From NCBI GenBank assembly GCA_028281465.1, contig JANQJV010000180.1:1-50532 (forward strand): a stretch of DNA of 50,532 bases. The letters are read 5' to 3'. Below are positions 18,019 through 25,841 of the stretch, piece after piece; position 1 is the stretch's first letter, and the number at the start of each line of letters is the position of its first letter. The position numbers and the translations under genes are program-made. The notes beneath the pieces were generated by a model, which saw only the letters and a list, made by a program, of their open reading frames with translations, made no database searches and was not told the DNA's origin. The DNA comes from Azospirillaceae bacterium (lineage in GTDB: Bacteria > Pseudomonadota > Alphaproteobacteria > Azospirillales > Azospirillaceae).

Positions 18019-18251
18019 GGAGTCGTCTCCTCTCCAATGAGGTGTTTCGTGAAATTGTAAAGGATTCCGATACGATAACGCTCTTGGCTCCCCGGATCAG
18101 CGCACCTCCAGCCAATCCCACCAGACACCGATGCCAGAACACGAAGCCGCGTCGTTTCGTATGCGAGGCTTAGCGAACCGACCGCAGAGCGGCGATGACC
18201 AGGATCAATCCCCGTCATCGGCCGTCCGGGCCGTTTCCTTGCGGCTCACCC

Positions 18252-19427
18252 TCAGTCGCGCTCGACGCACATCGCAATGCCCATGCCGCCGCCAATGCAC
18301 AGCGTAGCCAACCCCTTCTTGGCGTCGCGCTTCTGCATCTCATACAACAGCGTGGTCAGAACGCGGGCGCCCGAGGCACCGACGGGATGGCCCAAGGCGA
18401 TCGCGCCGCCGTTGACGTTCACGATGTTGGTATCCCACCCCAGGTCTTTGTTGACGGCACAGGCCTGGGCGGCGAAGGCCTCATTGGCTTCGATCAGATT
18501 CAAGTCTTCCGGTTTCCAACCGGCACGGTCCAATGCCAAGCGACTGGATGGGATCGGGCCGGTGCCCATGACGGAGGGGTCAACGCCGGCCGTGGCCCAG
18601 GACACGATGCGTGCCAGTGGCTTCAAACCGCGCTTTTCCGCATTCTCGCGTGTCATCAGCAGGATCGCCGCGGCGCCGTCGTTGATACCGGAGGCATTGC
18701 CTGCGGTCACGGTGCCGTCTTTGGCAAAGGCCGGACGCAGCTTGGCAAGCACCTCCGCCGTGGTGTCGGGCTTGGGGTGCTCGTCTGTCGACACGACAGT
18801 ATCGCCCTTACGGCCCTTGATGGTGACCGGTACGATCTCATCGGTGAATTTGCCGGATTCCATGGCCGCTTTGGCCTTCATCTGTGAAGCAAGCGCGAAC
18901 TCGTCTTGCTGATCACGGGTGATCTGCCATTGCTGCGCCACGTTCTCCGCCGTGTTGCCCATGTGATACCCGTGGAACGCATCCCACAGTCCGTCCTTGA
19001 GCATGGTATCGAGAAGCTCTGTGGAGCCCATCCGCACGCCATTGCGCAGATGCACCACATGCGGTGCCTGGCTCATGCTTTCCTGACCACCGGTCACCAT
19101 GACCTCGGCTTCGCCCAAACGGATCGCCTGATAGCCCATTGCCACCGTGCGCAGACCGGACCCACACAGCTGGTTAACGCCGACGGCCGTGCGTTCCACC
19201 GGGATGCCGGCGTTGACAGCGGCTTGGCGGGCTGGATTCTGGCCGGTCGCGGCCGTCAAGATTTGGCCGAGCAGAACCTCAGTCACCTCGCCGGGTTCGG
19301 TGTTGCCGCGCTTGAGAACTTCACGGATGGCAATCTCACCCAAGTAATGGGCCGATACGGAACTCAGCGCACCGTTGAAGGTACCGACCGGGGTCCGCAC
19401 CGCTGCGGCGATCACCACATCAGTCAT
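18252..19427 (-). CDS. phaA: Acetyl-CoA C-acetyltransferase (beta-ketothiolase)
   Basis: A 391-residue biosynthetic thiolase that condenses two acetyl-CoA into acetoacetyl-CoA, the first step of PHB synthesis. The acyl-accepting Cys88 is in [28 protein letters not shown] follows, then [19 protein letters not shown] with the catalytic His, and [15 protein letters not shown] with the second catalytic Cys. The start at 19427 follows GAGGAGCG and gives [19 protein letters not shown], the family N-terminus; a longer frame adds 17 unconserved residues. A cluster of GTGTCG/CGACAC half-sites lies 34-70 bases upstream. Between phaA and phaB there is a short stem (CGATGAC, GTCATCG at 18193-18220). Confidence 0.97.
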   Translation of the reverse strand: MTDVVIAAAVRTPVGTFNGALSSVSAHYLGEIAIREVLKRGNTEPGEVTEVLLGQILTAATGQNPARQAAVNAGIPVERTAVGVNQLCGSGLRTVAMGYQAIRLGEAEVMVTGGQESMSQAPHVVHLRNGVRMGSTELLDTMLKDGLWDAFHGYHMGNTAENVAQQWQITRDQQDEFALASQMKAKAAMESGKFTDEIVPVTIKGRKGDTVVSTDEHPKPDTTAEVLAKLRPAFAKDGTVTAGNASGINDGAAAILLMTRENAEKRGLKPLARIVSWATAGVDPSVMGTGPIPSSRLALDRAGWKPEDLNLIEANEAFAAQACAVNKDLGWDTNIVNVNGGAIALGHPVGASGARVLTTLLYEMQKRDAKKGLATLCIGGGMGIAMCVERD

Positions 19428-19460
19428 GTTGACGCTCCTCGCTTCGGGAAGATTGTTATT

Positions 19461-19497
19461 GGTGTCGACAATACTCAAACCGACACCTTAAGTGTCG
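19461..19497 (-). promoter_or_regulatory. Candidate operator upstream of phaA
   Basis: Three half-sites with the core GTGTCG/CGACAC fall within 37 bases: GGTGTCG at 19461-19467, CGACACC at 19481-19487 and GTGTCG at 19492-19497. The first two form a 7-base inverted repeat and the last two a CGACAC-CTTAA-GTGTCG palindrome. They lie 34-70 bases upstream of the phaA start codon, where a repressor would act. The binding protein is unknown; it does not look like the CTGC...GCAG sites reported for PhaR elsewhere. Confidence 0.4.
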
Positions 19498-19638
19498 AAG
19501 GATTTTGATGCAAGGACGGCCGACTCGCGCCGGGACAGCACAGGCATCCAGCGTTTGCATGCACCGCCACGGCACATCCATCGGCCGGAATGGCGCCGGA
19601 GTGTGGCGATGATGCCGGTGAAGCGCAAGCACCCTCCA

Positions 19639-20874
19639 TCAGACCTGCCGCAGCCAATCGGCAAGCGGCTGCCAAACCAGACGCTCGGCCCCACCGCTGA
19701 CCACCATGCCAATGTGGCCAAGCGGCAAATCGAGCACATCGGCTCGCGGCAACGCGGTCGCCAAGGCTTGCGCCGAGGCCGGAGGGACGATGCGGTCGTT
19801 CTGCGGGATCAGCACCAAGGTCGGCGCCGTCACCGCCCGCGGGTCGACCGGCAAACCGGCCACCAACCACCCCTGCTCGATCGGATCATTGCGGCCATAC
19901 CACCCCAAAAGGCAGTCACGCGCCACCGCCACCGCCAAACCCATGCCGTCATTCAACCAATCCTCCAAGGCGACAAAGGCCTTGGCTTGCGGTGAGGTCG
20001 GATCGAGCCGGCCAAACTGGGTGAACTTGCGCACCACCAGCCAGGGATCCAAGGCAGCAAACAGGCTTTGCAGACCATCCACCGGCAGTTCGCCCCACGC
20101 TTCCAGGATCGGCACACCGGGCGCCATCATCAGTGCACCGATCTGACCGACCCCGCCATCAGCACGAAAATCCCAGGGCGTCGCCATCAACACCAAACCG
20201 GTCACCTCCCGCCGGCGGCGCTGCGCCAATGCCAACGCCAGATTGCCGCCCATGCAATAGCCGGCCACCGGCACGCCATGACCAAGCCGGCCCACCAGCC
20301 ACTGCAAAGCCCGCTCGAGACGACCAGCGATATAGTCGGTTAACGTGAAACGACGTTCCAGCGAGCCGGGTGTCCCCCAATCGATCAGCAACGGACGCAC
20401 GCCACGCGCCGCCAGCCAGCGCATCAGGCTGCGCCGTTCGGATAGGTCGAGCACATAGTGGCGGTTGACCAAGGACGGCACGAACAGAACCGGCCGGCCG
20501 GGACCACCAAAATCGATCAGACGGCTCGACCCTTCGCGCCAGACGGTCGGCGGGTCGGCAAGCTGGCGCCGGTACGGATGCTTGCGGTAGCGCTGCACGC
20601 CGACGAGGAAAGCCCCCATGCGGCGCCTGATTTCCCGGTCAAGCGCCCGTCTCAGGCCGTGCCCCTCGGCCGCGGCGAGCCGACCGGCGAGCGCGGAAGC
20701 GCGGGCGCGCAGCGCGGGCGTCCAGGGCCACCAACCGTCTTTCAACAACGGCAAGCCGGCGGTGGACGTCAGCAAAGTCGTCAGCACCACCGACAGGTGC
20801 AGACCCAACGGGCGTGGCCCCTGGCGTGGCAGGCCCGGTTTGATATCCCGGATTGGACGGCTGCTGTCCGTCAT
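19639..20874 (-). CDS. phaC: PHA synthase-like alpha/beta hydrolase (PhaC)
   Basis: A 411-residue alpha/beta-hydrolase-fold protein related to class III poly(3-hydroxyalkanoate) synthases. The lipase-box-like GYCMGG at residues 205-210 carries Cys207 as predicted nucleophile. The Asp in IPQNDRIVPP and the His in LPLGHIGMVV complete the triad. VLFVPSLVNRHYVLDL and LLIDWGTPG are PhaC-type blocks. It polymerises 3-hydroxyacyl-CoA at the granule surface. The N-terminal ~100 residues precede the fold. Its first 236 bases overlap the PhaE-like gene in another frame. The phaA/phaB/phaR neighbourhood supports the function. A PHA depolymerase-like role is less likely because the nucleophile is Cys rather than Ser. 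Confidence 0.85.
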   Translation of the reverse strand: MTDSSRPIRDIKPGLPRQGPRPLGLHLSVVLTTLLTSTAGLPLLKDGWWPWTPALRARASALAGRLAAAEGHGLRRALDREIRRRMGAFLVGVQRYRKHPYRRQLADPPTVWREGSSRLIDFGGPGRPVLFVPSLVNRHYVLDLSERRSLMRWLAARGVRPLLIDWGTPGSLERRFTLTDYIAGRLERALQWLVGRLGHGVPVAGYCMGGNLALALAQRRRREVTGLVLMATPWDFRADGGVGQIGALMMAPGVPILEAWGELPVDGLQSLFAALDPWLVVRKFTQFGRLDPTSPQAKAFVALEDWLNDGMGLAVAVARDCLLGWYGRNDPIEQGWLVAGLPVDPRAVTAPTLVLIPQNDRIVPPASAQALATALPRADVLDLPLGHIGMVVSGGAERLVWQPLADWLRQV

Positions 20875-21178
20875 CGCGGCTGCTTCCCCCGTGTGCCGAC
20901 GCTGGCGATGCGGCCGATGGCGCCGGAGACCGTTCCGAGTCGCGGCCGAACGGGTCGGGTCCGGCCGCTGCCGCGCCGGCCGCGGCAGCGGCCATGGCGC
21001 CGAACGGCGTCAACCCCGCAAATCCCTGACCCATAAGCTGGAACCAGCGCGCCACAGTCTCGACCATCTGGGGGTCGGCGGCCATGGCAGCCCACTGGTC
21101 CTGCCAAAGATCAAGGTATTGGCGTGCTAACTCTTCGTAGGAGGGGACGTCGGATGTGGATTCGCGGTCATCAGCCAT
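20639..21178 (-). CDS. PhaE-like subunit / PHA synthase partner
   Basis: A 179-residue frame just upstream of, and overlapping, phaC. The N-terminal ~65 residues (SYEELARQYLDLWQDQWAAM, VARWFQLMGQGF) are Trp-rich helix. An Ala/Gly/Pro-rich linker follows, and then a predicted coiled coil VHRRLAVVERRLVALDARAA. This arrangement resembles PhaE, the partner of class III PhaC. The ATG at 21178 lies close behind AGGGGGAGG; an ATG at 21193 is the alternative. The last 236 bases are shared out of frame with phaC on the same strand. If the overlap is not real, the gene may end earlier through a sequence error, or phaC may start later. Confidence 0.6.
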   Translation of the reverse strand: MADDRESTSDVPSYEELARQYLDLWQDQWAAMAADPQMVETVARWFQLMGQGFAGLTPFGAMAAAAAGAAAAGPDPFGRDSERSPAPSAASPASAHGGSSRDDGQQPSNPGYQTGPATPGATPVGSAPVGGADDFADVHRRLAVVERRLVALDARAARPRFRARRSARRGRGARPETGA

Positions 21179-21350
21179 GCCTCCCCCTATCATTGTTGCG
21201 GTGCAGCGGGAAACCGGGCAAGTCCGGGACGGATGCAGAAACTGTTTCGGCGTTGCGAAACGAGAACGCTTGCTTCCCCTGCACCGAGTGTCGTACCAAT
21301 ACCACACAGAATAACTGAATCCATAGCTCTTAAGGTTGGAAGACTTCGAC
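21179..21350. promoter_or_regulatory. Divergent phaE/phaR promoter region with inverted repeat
   Basis: 172 bases separate the divergent phaE-like and phaR genes. They hold a perfect inverted repeat, GTTTCG-GCGTTG-CGAAAC (21244-21261), and several TGCA-containing words (GGTGCAGC, GATGCAGA, CCTGCACC) of the kind found at PhaR-binding sites. PhaR is a known autorepressor that also controls phasin and synthase genes, so this is the natural place for its operator. No promoter hexamers could be assigned with confidence. Confidence 0.4.
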
Positions 21351-22025
21351 ATGTCTGGTCGCAACGGACAAAACAAAGGGCCGATCACAATCAAGAAATA
21401 CGCCAATCGTCGGCTCTACAACACGGCGACAAGCAGTTACGTCACTTTGGATCACTTGAGTCAGATGGTCAAAGATGGCATGGATTTTGCTGTCTTCGAT
21501 GCAAAAACCGGTGACGACATCACACGGTCAGTGCTGACACAGATCATCGTCGAAGAAGAAAACAAGGGACAGAATCTCTTACCGATCAGTTTTTTGCGCC
21601 AACTGATCGGTCTTTATGGCGACAACATGCAATGGTTGGTACCCAGCTATCTCGAATATAGCATGCAAGCCTTTGCCCGAAACCACGAGCAAATGCGAGA
21701 TTACTTCCAAAGTACACTCGGTAGTATGTTTCCATTTGGCGGGTTCGAGGAGATGAGCAAGCATAACTTAGCCATGTTCGAACGGGCCATGCGCATGTTC
21801 ACGCCATTCGGCACAGCGGACATGGCACAGATGGACACGGCAACGCCGGTCACGCACCGTCCACGGGGCGAGGACAAGGGATCGCAATCGCTTGAAGAAC
21901 TGCAGGCCCAGCTCAATGAATTGCAACGTCAGTTCGAGACACTGAAGAGTCAGAGTGGCGAGGACGGCGACACCAAGGCAACGCCGCCCAACCCAGTTGA
22001 GCCGACGACGAAAAAGGCGGACTGA
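21351..22025 (+). CDS. phaR: Polyhydroxyalkanoate synthesis repressor PhaR
   Basis: A 224-residue DNA- and PHB-binding repressor. The PHB accumulation regulatory domain is plain: ITIKKYANRRLYNTATSSYV at the N-terminus, then FAVFDAKTGDDITRSVLTQI and two central repeats around ISFLRQLIGLYGDNMQ. The C-terminus has a coiled coil (SLEELQAQLNELQRQFETLK) and an acidic/Lys tail. PhaR represses phasin and its own gene until it is titrated by growing PHB granules. The ATG at 21351 follows GGAAG; an ATG 15 bases upstream is less well placed. It is divergent from the phaE-like/phaC pair. A hairpin plus T-run follows it. Confidence 0.96.
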   Translation: MSGRNGQNKGPITIKKYANRRLYNTATSSYVTLDHLSQMVKDGMDFAVFDAKTGDDITRSVLTQIIVEEENKGQNLLPISFLRQLIGLYGDNMQWLVPSYLEYSMQAFARNHEQMRDYFQSTLGSMFPFGGFEEMSKHNLAMFERAMRMFTPFGTADMAQMDTATPVTHRPRGEDKGSQSLEELQAQLNELQRQFETLKSQSGEDGDTKATPPNPVEPTTKKAD

Positions 22026-22073
22026 CGGACAGGCGCCTGGCTCTGGTTTTGTGGATGTTGCGACCGTCTGGAA

Positions 22074-22095
22074 ACGGGCTGCCCGTCTGTTTTTT
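22074..22095 (+). terminator. Rho-independent terminator candidate after phaR
   Basis: A short GC stem (ACGG-GCTGC-CCGT, extendable by pairing in AACGGGCTGCCCGT) is followed by CTG and TTTTTT. It begins 49 bases downstream of the phaR stop. The stem is short, so this is tentative. Confidence 0.45.
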
Positions 22096-22180
22096 GCCTG
22101 GTCCCTATCCTTTTGATTAATCCCTTGGCAAGCATTGGCGGGCGAACCTGTGCTGGTTTGGCTTTTCGTCACGCCCGGCC

Positions 22181-22633
22181 ATGTCCAGCATCTCGTCCAA
22201 TCTGCCGGTGCCGGTTTCCGCCGTACACCCCGCCGCGGAGCGACGGGCGCTACCCGTACTAAGAGAGGATGACCACGCGGTCATTCCGGCCGCGACATGG
22301 CGTGCTGTACGGCCGGTCGGCGAACACTCTGCGGTTGCGGCTCCGGTCCCGGGCGCGGACTCGCGGCAGGACCGCTTGGGCGACGGCACAGCGCGCCCTT
22401 CCCGGCCCGAAACCGACGAAAAGCGCGATCCCAGGGCCCTCGCCACCGGGGAGATGGCCGGTAGCGTCGTCTCCCCGGGTCTCGTCGCCACGTCCTATGC
22501 GGCACAGAGTCTTTTTCAGGAACACCTCGGTGCCGGCCTCCATATCGAACCGTGGGATCGGGCCATCACGGCCTATCGCCAGGTTCAAGCTGGTCCCAAG
22601 CCGGCACCACGTCTCGACCTCTTGATCAAGTGA
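22181..22633 (+). CDS. Small hypothetical protein
   Basis: A 150-residue frame between phaR and rlmB. It starts MSSISSNLPVPVSAVHPAAE, has a Pro/Ala/Arg-rich middle, and ends with a more structured segment (ATSYAAQSLFQEHLGAGLHI, then a helix containing AITAYRQVQA). The coherent C-terminus makes it look like a real gene, but no family is recognised and no good ribosome-binding site precedes the ATG. A longer frame on the opposite strand (22259-22912) shows no family features. Confidence 0.42.
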   Translation: MSSISSNLPVPVSAVHPAAERRALPVLREDDHAVIPAATWRAVRPVGEHSAVAAPVPGADSRQDRLGDGTARPSRPETDEKRDPRALATGEMAGSVVSPGLVATSYAAQSLFQEHLGAGLHIEPWDRAITAYRQVQAGPKPAPRLDLLIK

Positions 22634-22703
22634 CGTCACCGGGTGCACCCTCGATCGTCGGGTGCCCCGGATATCCATCACCCTCCTCCACCCGTGATGC
22701 CCG

Positions 22704-23558
22704 ATGAGCAGATCGACCGTGACGGTGAAAAAGCCAGCGTCATCCGCTTTCGCCAACAGAAAACCGGCAAACCAACCACGACGTATCGCCAAACCGGGGA
22801 CGGACCGGTGCGCCATGGCCGGCCCGGAGGCTTGGGTATACGGAGTCCATACCGTCGCCGCGGCATGGTGCAATCCGATTCGGAATTGCCGGCGCCTACT
22901 GCTCACCGCCACAGCGTCCGACTCGCTTGCAGAGTGTCTCGCGCAGGCACGCGCCCAAGGCTTACCTCGGCCCGATCCGGAGCTCTGCCAACCGGGGGAA
23001 CTGGCTCTCGTGCTGCCAGATGGTGCTGTGCATCAAGGGGCGGCGCTCCTGGCGGACCCATTGCCATCGGTGGACCTGGACGACCTGCTCCGCCTGGCGG
23101 ATCGGCCGGATTTGATGATCGCCCTTGACCAGGTGACCGATCCGCACAATGTCGGCGCCGTTCTGCGGTCGGCGGCGGCCTTCCGGGCTGGTGCCGTCAT
23201 CACCACGAACCGGCATGCTCCGGCCATCACCGGCGTTCTGGCTAAGGCCGCGTCCGGGGCCCTGGAGGCGGTACCGCTGGTGCGAGTGGTCAATCTTGCC
23301 CGCGCTCTCACGACGCTTGGCGAGGCTGGGTACTGGCTGATCGGCCTCGACGAGTCAGGCCCGAGCCTGTTGCATCAACAGGCGCTCGACCGGCCCACCG
23401 TCCTGGTCCTCGGCGCCGAAGGCCGCGGGATTCGCCGTTTGACCGCCGAACGCTGCCACATGTTGGTTCGCCTGCCGACTGGCGGGCCTATCGCCATCCT
23501 GAACGTCTCGAATGCCGCCGCGATCGCACTGTACGAAAAAGCAAAACAGCGCGGCTGA
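22704..23558 (+). CDS. rlmB: 23S rRNA (guanosine-2'-O)-methyltransferase RlmB (TrmH/SpoU family)
   Basis: SpoU-family rRNA/tRNA ribose methyltransferase of 284 residues. WVYGVHTVAAAW begins the substrate-binding domain. The three SPOUT motifs are present: ALDQVTDPHNVGAVLRSAAA, VLVLGAEGRGIRRL, and LPTGGPIAILNVSNAAAIAL. The predicted role is methylation of G2251 of 23S rRNA. The basic N-terminus (KKPASSAFANRKPANQPRR) is common in alphaproteobacterial members. The ATG at 22815 is an alternative giving a 247-residue protein; neither start has a strong ribosome-binding site. The tRNA-Tyr gene often found near rlmB in alphaproteobacteria was looked for downstream and not seen. Confidence 0.9.
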   Translation: MSRSTVTVKKPASSAFANRKPANQPRRIAKPGTDRCAMAGPEAWVYGVHTVAAAWCNPIRNCRRLLLTATASDSLAECLAQARAQGLPRPDPELCQPGELALVLPDGAVHQGAALLADPLPSVDLDDLLRLADRPDLMIALDQVTDPHNVGAVLRSAAAFRAGAVITTNRHAPAITGVLAKAASGALEAVPLVRVVNLARALTTLGEAGYWLIGLDESGPSLLHQQALDRPTVLVLGAEGRGIRRLTAERCHMLVRLPTGGPIAILNVSNAAAIALYEKAKQRG

Positions 23559-23671
23559 TGCTCCCGCGCTGTCCATTGGTATCCGTCCCCATCTCTTGGC
23601 GACAATCGATCGTTCGAACTTGCTTGACACCGCTAGGCTGTTTGCTTGCCCCGTTGACGTTCCTAAAGAAA

Positions 23672-24154
23672 TCAGAAGCTGATGTTAGCCTGAGCCTCCG
23701 GCACCCGCACCGGCACGGTCGGCCACGTCGCTGAGTTCACCCGCACCGTCATGTTGGCAACGCCGCGCACGATCGTGGCCTCCGAATCGTCGCCGACCAA
23801 CCCGACCCGCTCGGCGACGGCCAAAGCCTTGGTCACCAGGTTCACGTCGCTGACTGGGACGCCGTTGTCCCGCATTGTTTCCAACGCCACCAAAAGCTTG
23901 CCGCCCACATCGGAGGTCACGCTACTGACACATCTCCGCCACGGCAACAGCACCGTTGCAAATTCAACACTCTTTATGTCGCCGATCAAACCGGCAACAA
24001 ATTCCCTGCCATCGGAGGGTTGCACCGATTCTGCTCTCTGATTACTTTCAGAAACAACGGCGCAGGCGTTCATGGTCTCGGGCAGTTTTGGCGCTAGGGT
24101 CAGTGCCAACACCACCAAACCCACCATCAGCGAGAACATTGGCAAACGGCTCAT
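23672..24154 (-). CDS. Small membrane-anchored or exported protein, unknown
   Basis: A 160-residue protein with an N-terminal hydrophobic segment (LPMFSLMVGLVVLALTLA, residues ~4-21) acting as signal anchor or signal peptide, then a soluble periplasmic part with two cysteines (in MNACAVV and RRCVSS) and the ending VPVRVPEAQANISF. No family recognised and no CxxCH motif. The start at 24154 is preferred over the ATG at 24217 because TGGAG lies 6-8 bases upstream and because an activating FNR-type box at 24245-24258 would put the transcript start near 24210, downstream of 24217. It is convergent with rlmB. Confidence 0.6.
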   Translation of the reverse strand: MSRLPMFSLMVGLVVLALTLAPKLPETMNACAVVSESNQRAESVQPSDGREFVAGLIGDIKSVEFATVLLPWRRCVSSVTSDVGGKLLVALETMRDNGVPVSDVNLVTKALAVAERVGLVGDDSEATIVRGVANMTVRVNSATWPTVPVRVPEAQANISF

Positions 24155-24244
24155 AACGGTCGCTCCAGACTTCGCGAACCAGGTTTGGTGTGTCACCCGA
24201 TCCTTCGTTGTCATCATGACTAACGCCCGATCCGGTCTACTACA

Positions 24245-24258
24245 TTGACATGCATCAA
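24245..24258 (-). promoter_or_regulatory. FNR/FixK-type anaerobox
   Basis: Read on the minus strand this is TTGATGCATGTCAA, a perfect match to TTGAT-N4-(G/A)TCAA, the symmetrical site of FNR, FixK, Dnr and related CRP-family regulators. Its centre is about 41 bases upstream of ~24210, the expected class II spacing for a transcript start in front of the small exported-protein gene. The regulator itself is not in the window. Confidence 0.6.
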
Positions 24259-24595
24259 AGGGATTAATCCGTTCAACCTAAATCTTTGGCCTAGGCAGCC
24301 GGGCTCAGGCGCCGCCACACCGCGCATTGACAGCATGAATCATGCCAAACAAGGCCTTACAGGCACTTGGCCATGACTAGGGCGCCATGAGTGGAACAAT
24401 GTGTCACAGAATTCGGCGTAACCACCTTGAGTCAATCCCCTGCAGGCGGCACGATTCGAGGCATTCGCGCGAGTCCTGAGCAGATCGCCGCACGGTACAC
24501 CGACGATCGATTGAAGTATCAAGTGGTTAGAACGATCTCTCCGAACCGTTGTCGGCAGGCCATGCTCCCGTGAGAGTGAGGCCAGGCTCAAAAAA
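24259..24595. other. Intergenic region, nothing recognised
   Basis: About 340 bases between the FNR-type box and the stop of the acid-ceramidase-like gene. Frames of up to ~60 codons exist on the plus strand (24391-24573), but without a ribosome-binding site or any family resemblance. No tRNA or terminator with a T-run was seen. Confidence 0.35.
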
Positions 24596-25609
24596 TCAGT
24601 GTGCCGATCGACCGGCACACGAGGCTGCGGTTTCCAGAACTGAGGTAACCGGCCGGCCCGCTTCATAGCCCTGCACACGCAGCATCCCGGTGGCCGGCCA
24701 GGCCTCCATGGCCAAGCGCGTGTTATCATTCAGGATTGGTGGCGCAATCCAATCGAAGGGGCGTGCGGGCGCGGTCCCTGCCACGGTGTAGGCCGTCATC
24801 GACTCGAGTCGGTCAGCAGATAGGATCGACCGTGGCCGCCCCGGCAGATGTGCCGACAGCCATTGATTGGTGACGGCACGCTGCGTGCGGTGCACCACCA
24901 CCGCGGTCCGGGTCTTCTCAACAATGGCCTGCTCATGGGGACAGCATCCGACAATGGTGAACAGCGCCGGAGCGCAAAGACGTGCCGCCTCGATTTTGCC
25001 GCATGCCTCGGCAAAATCTGCGCATTCCTCGAAGACTTGCCGCAGCAGTAGAACCGGCGGCAAACCATCGTGTGCCAACACCGCAGCTTTACGCGCGACT
25101 CGGTCCGCGGTCGAGCCAAGTCCGGTGGCATGGTCGGGGGCAAAATTGATCGACGCCGCAAAACGACCCGGCGCCACCCCCTGCACCGAACCCACGAAGC
25201 CAGGCCAGGTCAGATTGATCCATTCGCCATGGGGCGACGGTCGACGAACGACCAAGATGCTGCGTCCCAGACCGTTGAGCTGCCAATCCAACGTCCGAAG
25301 CAAAACCGGACAGCCGTCAGCATCGACCACCAGGCCACAGGTACAGCCCCATTCGAAGCTCAGGTTGAGCAGCCAGCCACCCGCCCGGCCGACTGTACGT
25401 GCGACCGCGACGATTTCCTCCAGATAGGGCAACCGCCGCGATTTGGCCCAGGCCCGACTGACGACATCGCCCAGGTGCAAGGCAGCGGGGCCATAATGCG
25501 CTCGGGCCTGGTGCAAAATGTCCTGCACCCGGTCGGGAAAGCGCTGTACCAAAAGCGCTGGGTCGCCGTCCCTGGCGGGAACGACCGGGATGGTGTGCAC
25601 ACCTGTCAA
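24596..25609 (-). CDS. Acid ceramidase / N-acylethanolamine amidase-like Ntn hydrolase
   Basis: A predicted Ntn amidohydrolase of 337 residues from the chosen start. The family motif is visible as WGCTCGLVVDADGCPVLLRT, with the predicted self-cleaving nucleophile Cys89 in GCTCG followed by Arg105 and Asp108 in LRTLDW. The block WPGFVGSVQGVAPGRFAASI matches the (Y/F)VGxLTGxxPGxF region of acid ceramidase and NAAA, and CCPHEQAIVEKT follows. Such enzymes split N-acyl amides such as ceramides, N-acylethanolamines or bacterial N-acyl amines. The start is TTG at 25609, behind GGAGGA at 6-base spacing; the frame extends to a GTG at 25690. No export signal is obvious. The RND efflux genes are divergent. 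Confidence 0.68.
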   Translation of the reverse strand: MTGVHTIPVVPARDGDPALLVQRFPDRVQDILHQARAHYGPAALHLGDVVSRAWAKSRRLPYLEEIVAVARTVGRAGGWLLNLSFEWGCTCGLVVDADGCPVLLRTLDWQLNGLGRSILVVRRPSPHGEWINLTWPGFVGSVQGVAPGRFAASINFAPDHATGLGSTADRVARKAAVLAHDGLPPVLLLRQVFEECADFAEACGKIEAARLCAPALFTIVGCCPHEQAIVEKTRTAVVVHRTQRAVTNQWLSAHLPGRPRSILSADRLESMTAYTVAGTAPARPFDWIAPPILNDNTRLAMEAWPATGMLRVQGYEAGRPVTSVLETAASCAGRSAH

Positions 25610-25841
25610 GGCCTGTCCTCCGCAAACGCCGCGACGGTCGGTGATGAGCCTAGCACGGCACGCGCCAGCCGGTTGCATTTTCGGAGCCACTGAACTTGAG
25701 GCATGCCGCCACCGTGACTTCCAAGACCACGGGTTCCGTCGTAGGAACAGCTATCATACTGTGCGCTCTGTGGTCCCATATACGAACAATCCATTGGGAG
25801 GGGCCGGCCAGGGTGACACGGAACAGCATGGTGTGGTGCGG

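Noticed and set aside
18193..18220. Stem CGATGAC...GTCATCG between phaA and phaB considered as a terminator
   Set aside because: The stem is short with a long loop and no T-run follows on the minus strand, so transcription most likely continues from phaA into phaB.
23559..23671. Possible tRNA gene downstream of rlmB, expected by analogy with other alphaproteobacteria
   Set aside because: No cloverleaf, anticodon stem or CCA end could be drawn in this 113-base gap.
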